Shown here in pieces: positions 53,563 to 64,000 of a DNA stretch of 64,000 nt. How positions within the stretch are numbered: the stretch's first letter is position 1; the number at the start of each line of letters is the position of its first letter. The position numbers and the translations under genes are program-made. The stretch lies in the NCBI GenBank assembly GCA_032629725.1, contig JAFEVB010000036.1, forward strand, positions 62,001 through 126,000, given 5' to 3'. Source of the DNA: Gremmenia infestans (taxonomy: Eukaryota; Ascomycota; Leotiomycetes; Helotiales; Hamatocanthoscyphaceae). Below the pieces are notes generated by a model that searched no databases, was not told the DNA's origin, and was given only the letters and a program-made list of their open reading frames with translations.

Positions 53563-54120
53563 CTATACCATCAACCCCTCCTCCCTCCCCCAGCTCTCTA
53601 AACCCCTAATCCCGCAGCCCCCCCCCACCACCTGCCTCTCTCTCTCCATCCCACCCCATATACATCACCACAAAATCCATCCCACCCCCCCAACAACAAC
53701 CCCCACCCAAACTCCCCGTCCACTTACCCTTCCAACCCCCGCAACTTCATCCCCCCCAGGCAATACCGGCTCATGCACCCCACAATCGACATACGTCCCC
53801 AGCGTCACGCACGTAGTGTACGTCGTCAAATGCCATTTCTGCTTCACACTAACGCCTTCTACACCCTCCATCCCCGTCCCTAAACTATACTCCGGTGCTG
53901 CGGTCACCAAAGCTTGCGGTGCCGAAGTTAAAAGCGGAGTTAGAGTTGGAGTTGGAGTTGTGGATTTTGCTTGGAGGAGAGGTAAGGCTGAGCTTGGGAG
54001 TGCAGTTGGATCTGACGGCGACGCTGTTCTAGGAACCGGAGCAGGAGCAAGACTTGCAGCGACGAGGCATGGAATCGAAATGGCCAGGAGAGAAGAGATG
54101 GGGAGATGGAGGAGCTTCAT
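53563..54120 (-). CDS. Small secreted protein, possibly GPI-anchored
   Basis: The signal peptide MKLLHLPISSLLAISIPCLVAA is clear. The mature protein is Ala/Pro/Ser/Thr-rich, then has a short segment WHLTTYTTCVTLGTYVDCGV with two cysteines that looks like the functional core. Two ends are possible. Unspliced, the frame runs to 53665 (151 residues) and ends GVWVGVVVGGVGWILW, which could act as a GPI signal. Spliced, exon 54120-53728 (AGG|GTAAGT) joins 53631-53563 (AGGCAG|GTG), giving 153 residues with a polar end. Both keep frame. The DNA there is strongly G-rich on the coding strand, which by itself gives Gly, Val and Trp, so the hydrophobic tail may be an artefact. No homologous family is recognised. 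Confidence 0.65.
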
Positions 54121-55326
54121 GACTCTCGAGGGAAATGGAATGGATTACGAATCCGCGGTTCCGGATAGACGGAGGAAGATAGGACTCTCTCTCTCTCTTT
54201 CTAGAGATAGAGGGAGCTAGATAACGTGATGCAATGCAATGCAGGACTCGGCTGCCGATGCATGCACGTGCGGTGTCGTGATTGGTTGGGTAGTTTGTGA
54301 CTCGGAGTGAGATTATACTTGAGGAATTATGATATAGCTTGCCTGCCTTTCCTCGGTATCTTTATCAAATCATCCGAAAGGCTCTAAATTCGAGTTCAAA
54401 AAAATTCAAGAAGAGAAGTGAGTGAAAATGAGAGTTAATTAAGAAATCAAAGAGAAGAGTTTCACCAATCCTTTAGAGTCAGCCTTAACGACGATGACTG
54501 ACATGGAACATAATAAATGAATCAAGCACGACGAAACAAACAAATACCATCAAGAGTTATGACTGCAAAATTACGTTTCAAACCTTCGTTTCGCTTCGTG
54601 CTATCCATCTATTCTTCAAAGCATGCACCAAAGTCAAAGTCCAAAACAGCACAGCAAATCAGACACCGATACAACTCACATGTGAAACAACGCGACGAGA
54701 ACATCAAAAGAATGAACAATGCCAGAAAGATGAACAAAGCCAGAATCCCGATGCTAAGAAATAAAAAGAAGCTTCAAGTTCAAACATGCTATACTCCTCG
54801 CTTTTCCTGCGCCTCACTCACCTCTTGTAGTCTGTACGGGTATGGTGTTCTATTCTGCAGCTAGACTCCAAATGTCTTATTTAAGACCGCAAGAAGTACC
54901 CTACTTGCACCAAAACCCCAACTCCAGGTGCCAGCCAAGTATCAGGGCAGAAAAAGTAAAAGTAAAGGACATTGAGAAAGCGATGGTTGTTAAGAAGGAA
55001 AGAAGGGAGGTTCAAAGCGGTGAGTTTCAGTGAAGACTTTTTAATTTCACTCTAAAGGTACGAGCACGTGACGCGGGTAGGAGCATCGCTTTAGGTCAGG
55101 AGATCTCATGAGATCCGGAATGCGGATCAAGTGTTGATGAGTCTCACGAGCTAGTCAGTCCGAGACATGGGTTTCCTATCTTAAGGACCGTGTACATCCA
55201 TTCCAAGGACGTGTACTGCTGAGCATAGCTAGAAACATAGTACTCCCCTATGGGATGATCAATCAACAATGTACTCTACGGTATAAACACAAACCCCAAG
55301 TACTATAAACAAGCCTCCACTTCATC
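54121..55326. other. Intergenic region
   Basis: 1.2 kb. The left end is the promoter of the secreted protein gene with a CTCTCTCT tract (54184-54203). A Lys/Arg-rich plus-strand frame at 54517-54864 reflects A-rich DNA and has no domain. No gene is supported. Confidence 0.5.
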
Positions 55327-58300
55327 TCATCTCGCAGAAGTCTTCCTCCTGTTCTTATTCAGCGAAGTCTGCGACGAGTCCCTTAACCCAACACTCGTAT
55401 GTCTCCTCGTCTCCGCCCTCTCCTGCTCCTTCTTCGGCACCCATCCATCCCTATAGTCTTCATCATCGTCGCTATCTATCTCATGATTTCGAGGTTTCTT
55501 GCTAGCCTTGACAGGAGGGTCCGGCTCATCTTCGCTGCTGGTCATGGTCAAGTCCGTGATTATTGAGCCTATCGGTACAAAGGGTTGGGAGGCAGAGACA
55601 CGGGGCTGAGAGGCTCGTCTCTGTGATGCTCCACTCGGTTGTGATGCGCTTAGTTGGCGGTTTTCGAATATTGCTGGTTGCGTTTGGAGCCGTTGTGTTT
55701 GAGACCGATCTTGCGATGCAATTTGAGATGCACCTTGAGAGGGCCGGCCTTGGTTCGGACGACTCCGCGAAGTTTGACGTTGCTTTCGTGACGCCTTTGG
55801 TGTCACTTCATCATCTGAATCTTCTTCAACAGTAACAGCTGTCTTGTCTGCCTTTGTCTGCTTTGAGCGTGCTTTGGAGCGTACGGGCGTTCTCTCCTTT
55901 GCAGCTTTCTGAGACTGCGAAAAGAATGCTTCATCCAGCGACGGAAGATCCTCCGAATCATCTTCGGTGGTATCCTTCTCTACGGCCTTTCCCGCTAGCT
56001 TTGTGGCTGGGAGTTCCACCTCCACAGCGATTGAATCATTTGACTGATTGTCCTCGATTGATTTGTGACTTGGGAGCTCTGGTTCAACGTCAGTTGCAGC
56101 TCCTTGATCATCATCAAGACCTGGCACCTTTGGGGTTTCGATATTCGTGGTTGTACTATCATTAAATTCAAAGTCTGGTTGTCTGCCGTGATCCGTTACT
56201 TGACTGGTAAATGATGATCCAATAGAAAGCTTGGGGTATTGAACAGTCGTGCTGTTCTCATCCATACCAAATGGGTCGGGTGACTCCTGGCTTTCAACAG
56301 CTGGACTTGCTCTGTTTGTACTCTCAAACTTCTCCCACAGTTCTTGAGCTTTTCCAAAAGTTCGTCGTTTTGCTTTCTTAATGGAGTTCGGCTTGACTAC
56401 TTCTAGAATGGAAGTCGTGTCTTTCTGCAACGCTAGTTCTGGGCTAGATGCTTTCCTCGGCGACTTCCGAGGGGTTGGTGCCTTCTTCTCGGGTATTTTG
56501 CGAGTAGAGGCTTTCTTGGGAGTTATGTCTTTCTCTTCTGGCTCAGGGCTTCCTTCAGCCTCAGCCTCTGGCTGACTGGATGCTCCATTTGGCACCGTCA
56601 CCCAGCTCGAATTATTCTCCTGGGGCTTTGCTGGTGACGTGAAAGGAGAATCAGTCGTCTGCCAGCTTGATGGTGGAGGTTCTGGAGAGTTGGAGGGTGC
56701 TCGTTGAGATGGCTCACGAACTTCTGGGTCTTCAAGCTGCTTAGGTGGCGAGCTGCCAAGAACAGGTAGGGTTTGAGATTCTTCAAGAGTCTTCGATCGC
56801 TCCTGTGGCTGTCTCGAAGGTGAGCTACCAAAACCATTAAATTTTGGAGAATAGGATCGGCTGCCAATGTCTGTCATATCGTTTAACAGCTTCTCGAAGA
56901 CTGCAGCATCGCCAGGAGTTTCTGTACCGGTAGGACGAAGATCATCTAGAACAACTGTTGGAACTGATGATCTAAACCCCGCATCCTTTATGATCGTTTT
57001 GATATTTTCCGCATTTGAGCTTGAGATGCTGTCCATGTTTAAAGGCGTTTTGGGGGCTGGAAGAATATCTTCGGCCGGGGGGTCCGCGACTGTTTCCTCA
57101 ACTTCGTCGATAATCATCTCCTCGGTCTGCTCCGCGGCATCTGATTGAAGAGGCGTTTCAGTGACATGAGAGAACTGTGCCTCGGGTTCCTCCTCGCGTT
57201 CGTGACTCAAAGTAACAGACTCATCTGTAGTCGGTGCATCTTTTGCTTGAGATGCTTCATCTGCAACAGAGTCTGGTACCGTATTCATTGGAGGAGGTGC
57301 AACGATTTTCGGCTCAACAAGCTCACCAAATGAAAGGTATAGTCTTCCATCATCTTCTTCCTCGTCATCATCCATAGGCATTTCAAATTTGTCAAACATC
57401 CTCTCACCAGTTTCTTCATCGTAAGACTTCAGCGCCCGATCTCTTACTGCCAGTCTAAGATCAAGATCCCAATTATCTTCAACCGTGACAACAATTGCAG
57501 TTCGATATGGCGACATTTGTGGCTGCCAGTTTGTTTGGGCCGACATTTCCAAACTCTTGAATGCAATAGTCATTCCAACTTTCGCTTTCCCATTCTCAAG
57601 TTGTGTGAGAGATGATGGATCTTCGGGAAGAGCCACTAAGTCATCAGGAATTTGGCTGACTTGGCTGACTTCAGCACCTGGAGCTTGTAGATCATCCAAC
57701 AGCTGCAGGTCGACATCTCCTTCATCATTATTTCGAGCCCCTGACAACTGAGAATCATCATACTGGGCATTCCAAGAATCTGCTTGAAAGCTAGACTCGT
57801 ATGTGGCATCATTTTCCACCTCTACAGCACGAGCCTGTTTGCCCTTCCGCTTTCGCTGCTTCTTCGATACATGCGCATCCTCAAGATATTGTGTTTGCTC
57901 TCTCATTCGCTTCAATCCCTTTCCACTTTGCTGAGGATCCCAACGTTGTTTAAAGGGAAATGGTGGCTCGCTTAATTCGACACCATCATAGCAACACTCC
58001 ACAGCTCGATAATTAATCTTCTCTCTCCATGATTCATCATCATCAGAGTCGGACGCATCTGCCACAGGTTCCTCGGATGATTTTGGAACCTTGATAGGCC
58101 TTGCATCCTTCATCAGATCCTTCTGGATTTTTTCTGCGTCTTGCTTGTTCTTTGGGGCTCTCCTTCCCAGAGCACCGAAAAGCATTCTCGTTCCTGCGCC
58201 AAGGTCAAGTTTTGGTCGTCGAGAAGGTTTGAGTTGAGATGAATCTACCGAAGCGGGTTGAACCAGAGGTGGTTCCGATGGGGTATCGGTTGATTCAGGT

Positions 58301-60552
58301 GCGGTCGACGGCCGGATATCATCGGTGTCCATGCTTGTATCTTCTTGGGCGTTTTGGTTTGAAGAGTTTTGCTCAATTGCTTCCTTAGCAAGAACGGGCT
58401 CTTTGGGTGCTTCACTCGATAAGTTCTCAGCATCGGGTCTTTGAGATTCAGGTGCTGGTGATATCGATGGACTTCTCGAAGAGCGACCAACTTCAACTCC
58501 ACCAGAAGACAACGACGCAAGTAGTCTTTGCCTTTGCTGTTCAAACTCGTCGGTCCTAGCAAGTGCTCGATGAGCGCTTCGTCCTGATTCATCCGCTTTC
58601 AGGGCTGATCTGACTTTTTGTAGCGCGCTACGTGCATCTTCTGCCGATGTGTCATCTTTCAACTCTATTTGGTTGAATTCCTTCAATGTAGTTCCGGCTG
58701 GCAGAACTCCCGTCCTAACATGTCTTTGTAACGCATTACTCTTTCTCCTGCGTTCATTCCTCGCTTTAGTCGTGGACTTTCCACTATTTGGAATCCCAGC
58801 AAAAATGCGTTGGGGAGACTTTGTAGGAGTAGACATTGCAGCTACAAACTTGCTTGAAACCTCATCTGGTGATTCATCTTCGCTGGAGGACTCACTGCTA
58901 CTATCGCTGTCGCTATCACTCTCTGAAGAGGAGGTATCCCCATCTTGTACATCGTCAGACCCTACAGCAGCTTCATTGTCGATTTTGGAAGGCAACTCTG
59001 CTGTAGACTCATCTTCACTGGAAGAGTCACCAGAGCTATCGCTCCCTGAAGAAGAAGAAATATCCCCATCTTCCTCATTATCAGATCTTGCGACAGCGTT
59101 ATCGTAGGTTTTGCTCACAACCTCTTCTGTGGACTCGTCTTCACTGGAAGAGTCACTAGAGCTATCACTTCCTGAGGAAGAGGTGCCCTCATCCTCAACA
59201 TCCATCTTATCAGATTCCTCGCCCGAAGCATCGCTGCTGCCGCTACTACTCGTCTCGCTAGAATCGTCGCTGTTTGCCCCACTTTCATCTTTATCGGAGT
59301 TCGCATCTAGAAGTGGCGTGGAAGTAAGACCTTTAGATAATCCTTCATCGGTGAATTTAATCTTGTTGCTGGCGACTGATCCGCCTGATTGTGGTCGTCG
59401 GTTTGGGGAGCCCTTCAAAGCATCGGCCATGACGGATAGAGCTTTCCCAGATGTGATAGATCCAGGTGGTAATCCGTTCTGGTCGTAGTAATTCAAGAAA
59501 GGGTCTTGACTCTCTTCATCAGATTCCTTTTCGTCCTCATCTTCAAGTTCGTCCGCAGATCGCTTTTTCGACTTAGCATTAGTCGTACTCGCTTCTTCTT
59601 GTGATGTTTCAGCAAATTCATTTTTTGGTTTAACGGCTTTGAACCCCTCATTCAGAGCATCCCACGAGAGTATCATGCTATTGCCATCGGCTTGGTCATA
59701 AACATGTCGACATATATTCAAGGATGCCCCAGGAAATGCCGAGTGTAACTTACGTATATTCATCCGGGCAGCTTCATCGTAGTCCGCAAGTACTCCTTCG
59801 TCGGCTGGATGTTCCGCAACCTCGGTTTGCTCTGGGTTACTCTGTGGATCATCTCCTTCGCCATCAATGGAGTCTTCCTCAAGATCTTCATCTGCAGACC
59901 GATTTTCTTCTTCAGATAAGTCTTCTTGATCTTCATCACCAGTTGGTGCGAAATCCTCATCGTCCTCTGAGTCATCGTCGTCAAAGTTGGCGGACAACAC
60001 CAACTGCTTGTCTGCATCATCTGTCTCTTGTTCTTCTGTATTTCTAAGAGCTGCGAAGCCTTCATCATCAACATCATCCTCAGAAGACATTATTCGTGCT
60101 CGCTTTCGTGGTGGTATATGAATCTCCGGTCGATCCCACGGAAGTCGTCGAAGGGGTTGTGGTCTTCCGAAGGCGACGCCATCCACAAGATGCTTGCCAT
60201 CTGAAGTAATTTGGTGTCTACCTGATATGCTTCGTACTTTCAAATCTCGAGAGGAAAGTGGTTTGATACTACACAAACAAGTAAGTTTTGGGATTAAGAA
60301 TCAAGACGGAAAAACTTACAGAACCTCTTCATCCTCCTTACACAACTCGCTCACTCCTTTATAGTGTATGCAGTCAAATCCATTTGACTGTACGGTGTAA
60401 TCTTCCAAGCCCCACTCGCCTGATTCAATTGGTATGATCTCGTTGACCTGCTCTAGCAGCTGGTAGATGGTCGGTGAAGAGCTTGTGTCGATGTTCCACA
60501 GAACACGCGTGTCAGGCAGATTGTGCCGACTGACAACAAGTCGGAGCCTCAT
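55327..60552 (-). CDS. Large coilin-like nuclear protein with acidic/Ser tandem repeats (fungal DUF7357-type)
   Basis: Exons 60552-60320 and 60268-55327 give 1,724 residues. The first ~80 residues (MRLRLVVSRHNLPDTRVLWN, YQLLEQVNEIIPIESGEWGLEDY) look like the ubiquitin-like N-domain of coilin, and IPPRKRARI near 135 is a probable nuclear signal. Acidic stretches follow, then HSAFPGASLNICRHVY. About residues 435-550 form three Ser/Glu/Asp tandem units (SSSEDES cores), good casein-kinase-2 sites. AKVGMTIAFKSLEMSAQTNW and DGRLYLSFGEL around 930-1030 are a more conserved, beta-rich part, perhaps equivalent to the Tudor-like coilin end. The C-terminus is basic and Ser-rich. A Cajal-body or nucleolar role is inferred. 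The first intron is 51 nt. The DUF number is from memory. Confidence 0.75.
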
Positions 60553-60742
60553 GGTTATGTTGAGGACACCGGGGCTGGATGGTGACAAAAAAATGAAGAG
60601 GATAATCTGTACAAGAATTGGGAGACGCGGAAGATCTAAATAGACGTGACGCGCTAAGCAGGCAAGGCGGGGTTGCACAGTAAGCGAGGCACTAGCACCA
60701 AAAGCTCAAGCAGGGGGGGTTCCAGTATGATCGCAGGGAAGA

Positions 60743-61432
60743 TTACTTCACTAGAAACAAAAGCCGGTCGCAGGGCAGTTTTGCTTGATGGGCGAGGACT
60801 ATAAATACAGGTACGGCTGATTAGTCATATCCACGATTGACGACAACGTCCCGTCTCAATCAAAGCAGTGGAAAAAATACTTACAAATGCGCCGCGGATC
60901 TGGTAGGTGGCCTCCATTCTCATCCTCATGGTCTTCAAGGCATTCCATGCCGTTGAGTTCACGCTCCTGCTTCTCTTGCTCCCATCTGTGCAGGATCATA
61001 AGGTGCTAAGACCACTTGGTTATTCCGAGGACGGCTGTTTCTTCCAACTGCTTTCTCCGTGGCTGCGATGTCTAAATCAGCATGGAACAATCAAAAGCCG
61101 GCTAGCTACGTACTTCCAATGAGAGACCGGCCATCTTGATGCACAAGGCATCGATATCATCCTACGATTTTCTCACTCAGATTTGTACCTCGTCGGGGGA
61201 CCAATTGATCACTTACGCCATAATCCTCTTTCCCTTCCTCCTCGTCTTCTTCTCCTTTTTCGTGCAACCAGTCACCAGGAGCGTCAGGAGGGGAAGGCAG
61301 AGGGGATTGAGGAGGTGACGGAGTTGATGGCCTAGGTAATAGAGCTGATGGAGGTGGTGTGGGAGAAAGGCAGAACGGGGGCGAGCGTGGTCTCGCTCGC
61401 TGGCGTGGTGAGGGGTTATGAGGGGGAGCCAT
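60743..61432 (-). CDS. Conserved hypothetical protein, five exons including a 23-nt microexon
   Basis: Proposed exons 61432-61217, 61161-61114, 61071-61049, 60985-60885 and 60798-60743 give 147 residues with all phases consistent. The N-terminus is Pro/Ser/Arg-rich (MAPPHNPSPRQRARPRSPPF); an acidic patch (KGEEDEEEGKEDYG) leads into DDIDALCIKMAGLSLE. After the microexon comes WEQEKQERELNGMECLEDHE then DENGGHLPDPRRI and the end LLFLVK. The middle part looks conserved and helical. Uncertain points are the microexon, whose donor GTTGGA is weak, and the 42-nt second intron, near the lower limit for fungi. No function is recognised. It is on the same strand as, and 190 bp upstream of, the coilin-like gene. 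Confidence 0.55.
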
Positions 61433-64000
61433 TTGAATGTCTCACTCCAAGTGGAGGATTTGGAATTGGAAGCAAAGTGTGTGATTGAACGACGAGATTG
61501 TTCGATTCAGGAAGCACAAAGAGGGAACAAAGGAAGGATCGCAAGTTCAGGAAGCAGGTAAGAGATTACATTGATTAGCTTCGTTTGAATTCACTTGGAT
61601 TCACGCCTATCTCAAAGTTGGGAGAGATGGCAGACTCTTCTACAATCGGACAGCCGCCTACTGCGGAGTTTGGAGTCAGGGTTCTGCGGTGGTATCAACA
61701 GGAACTCACATCGAACATTACCGATCTCGAGAGATAGACAGTTGGCTCAGATGAGAATGTCCTACAATAGTTTGGACAAAAGAGCTAGAGGTTGAAAAGA
61801 AAAAGCGAATCTGACAATTTAATATCGGCTTGTTTTTTAAGCAAAAGACCTCAAAGAGATGAAGAGGTGTCGAGCCACGTGGAAAAGCGATTTGAGAGGA
61901 AAATATCTCGAATGTACTAGGACATTATGACTCGAAATAACTCAATAGTAGAAGTGATACTCTTCGAAAGTCATACATATCAGAGTGTTTCTCTCCTATG
62001 CATAAACTCACGCCTCTTTTCAAAGAATAGAGAAGTCCCTAGAGTGAGTTGCTAGGAAACCGGTGATAGGATGAAAGTCTGACACTAGGCAGCTCTTAAG
62101 CCAGCGACCTATGCCTCACGAAACAGCATTGGCGAATTATAGTAGTCGGGTTGTGTGGGTTCCAGCAACTGCATGATGTATTGTCCCTTTGACTTCCCTT
62201 TCAACATATCCCCTTGATATAGTTGAGCCCAGCGACTGAAGTTTCCTCGGCCAAGCTATCCCAAAAATGTATGAAGAAGCATGCTCAGAGAATTTATAGC
62301 AACGAGCCTCCACTATGCCCATCCAAGTGCTGTCTTCCAGATGCTAGGATGATGCGTCCCAATATGAGCTTGTCTTTCCAGTCGCCCATGACCAATCAAC
62401 TAGGTTGCTATCAAATCGACTTTCAACGGACTCTTGAAATATATACATGCATGGGAATACTTGAATAAGTCACTGGTTCGCTGGCTCATGTGCGAGCTAA
62501 GATTTGGCTAGCTACAAGAAATGCTTAAGCTTCTTTAGTTATAAAAATACGTTGGGCCTGTGAAGGACATGAGAACGGAAGCAGTAATCATGCTTCGCAT
62601 CAATTGATAAGAGTGTCCCAACGAGAGCATCTTCCTTCATTTCCACGTCAGATTCCACATACATATGCTTCTGTGCATAGAAGGAAGCTGCAAGCCGCTA
62701 AGGCACATACGCAGATCAGAACGAACCATGAAATAAGCTTCACTTTAAACCTAGCGTCCTTGGTAGAATAAACAAATTCCCAAGATTGCTAGCACAGTAT
62801 TCATGCCAGTATCCGCTGAGAGAAAATATCGCGACCAGTGACAGACAGCACCCGGCAATCCCGAGAGGACATCAGCTCAGCCCTACCCCCGAACCTCTCA
62901 CATCCAAAGCACAAAATTTACAGTCCAGTCCAGTAATACCGAGTGCATGAGTACACGTACAAATACGTATTGTATCCCTTTGCGATAATGACCTATCTAT
63001 TACCTCTCCATCTCGTCGCACCCACAAGGGATTAAATCTCTCTTTCATCACAAGTACATAGTGTACATAGGTACATACATACTTACGGTACAGACAGTAC
63101 CCCATGACACCACACCACACCACACGAATCCTGCAAAAAGGCCTCACCTCCCGCGACATGCAACAGAAACCATGGGCAGCAATCAGAAAGCGGCATCTGG
63201 CGCTGCGACGTGCGACAAATCGCTCATAGAGGTGTTTTGCGACGTGCAACAAAAGACGTCCCCAATTTCCTCTTTGAATTTTGAATTTAAGACTACGAGT
63301 ACCGAGGCTATTTTATTGGTTGTGGAGGGGGGGGGGTTGCGACATGTGGGGATTGAGGATTGAGGAGACGGGAAGGTTTTGATGGATATCCATATCTCAA
63401 ACTAATTAATGATCGTGGTTTGATTTTTCGCATGGTACTATGGTGTATGTATGACGACTTGTTCACTTTTACTTTATCGCTCGCTATACGATAATTCGGT
63501 ACAAAGTATCGTAAACTTTTGAGGCTACAATAGCGTCGCTAGCTATCCAAATCTGGACGTAGATCAAGCACGATATATGCCTCACTTCCTACCACGGCTG
63601 TATCACTTGAAAGTTTTCCTTCTCCCGTAAAAATGCGAGTCTCCTCAGCGACATCCCTTCACCGCTTCATCACAAGATCACACAACCGTTGACAAGACAG
63701 CAATCAGCATGAAGCGAGCCAACTGCGTGGACCAGCTGCGCGAGTCCTCGCACAAAAAGAAGCATGTCCAACCTCAAACTTCTTCCATAGTACCAACATA
63801 ACGGGCCGCTGCAGATTAAGCTTTAAGCTTAAACCACCCAAGTGACACAAGACAGGTGTCTGGGTAAACATAACAGATTGCGTGTTTGCTGTCGAGATGG
63901 ACTTGGAATTGAAGTTGAAGCTGAAGCTGAATCGTTCCTTCCGTGATACAGATAAATCTGGGAGTGAATATAAAACCATTTTAAACAAACAATCGCCATT
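61433..64000. other. 2.6 kb intergenic region to the window edge
   Basis: No gene is supported. AT-rich with ACATACATACTTACGGTAC and ACACCACACCACAC repeats near 63060-63125 and a run of ten G near 63327-63336. Open frames at 63061-63363 and 63704-63988 have no domain or codon bias. The right end may hold the promoter of a gene outside the window. Confidence 0.5.

Noticed and set aside
59700..59800. GTAAGT in the coilin-like gene (59753-59748, minus) as a possible intron start
   Set aside because: The sequence after it codes for HSAFPGASLNICRHVY, which fits the protein, and no in-frame acceptor gives a better product.
63061..63363. Plus-strand 100-codon frame near the right edge
   Set aside because: Made mostly of ACATAC and CACCACAC repeats, with no domain.
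1..64000. tRNA, 5S rRNA, CRISPR array or prokaryotic operon
   Set aside because: A scan by eye for GGTTCRANYCC boxes, 5S control regions and regularly spaced direct repeats found nothing convincing. A covariance-model search would settle the RNA genes.

Overview
This is nuclear DNA of a filamentous ascomycete (Pezizomycotina). Leotiomycetes is the most plausible class, but that is an inference from gene content. The evidence is short spliceosomal introns (mostly 48-160 nt, GTAAGT-like donors, CTAAC/CTGAC branch sites), ribosomal proteins RPL5 and RPS24 of fungal type, a Pom1-type DYRK kinase, a fungal peroxin with a dysferlin-like tail, an Egh16/Gas1-like secreted protein and a Zn2Cys6 regulator. 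About twenty genes lie in 64 kb, with long intergenic stretches rich in simple repeats. No prokaryotic operon, CRISPR array, rRNA or tRNA was recognised.

Left part (1-16.9 kb): the 3' end of a gene cut by the window edge; a four-exon HAD hydrolase (minus); RPL5 (plus); a large leucine-rich-repeat protein with an RVxF-like motif that resembles PP1 regulators (plus); a membrane-anchored Ser/Pro-rich protein (minus); a 4.5 kb gene-poor stretch with pentamer/octamer tandem repeats and an AT-rich block; and an Egh16-like secreted protein (minus).

Middle (19.5-34.4 kb): a small spliced protein of mitochondrial type; the Pom1-like kinase (minus); a PEX28/29-family peroxin (plus); an aldo/keto reductase divergent from a Zn2Cys6 transcription factor; and a DsbA-like oxidoreductase whose structure needs a GC-AG intron and an 11-nt microexon.

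Accessory-looking part (34.8-50 kb): a kinase-like gene lies between 34-bp inverted repeats next to AT-rich DNA; then come a GPI-type cell-wall protein, an intronless bacterial-type phosphohexomutase (candidate horizontal transfer), an AAA+ ATPase, a second kinase-like (APH) gene beside another AT-rich block, a membrane-anchored type-B carboxylesterase and a class-III aminotransferase pseudogene that has lost its central catalytic part.

Right part (51-64 kb): RPS24 is divergent from an EFM3-like lysine methyltransferase across 257 bp; then a small secreted protein, a 1,724-residue coilin-like protein with Ser/acidic tandem repeats, a five-exon conserved protein, and 2.5 kb with no gene seen. 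I did not find a convincing new multi-gene system. The most interesting items are the inverted-repeat-flanked kinase-like gene, the bacterial-type phosphohexomutase, the aminotransferase pseudogene, three introns that can be read through in frame, and an orphan 60-codon exon at 20.1-20.3 kb.
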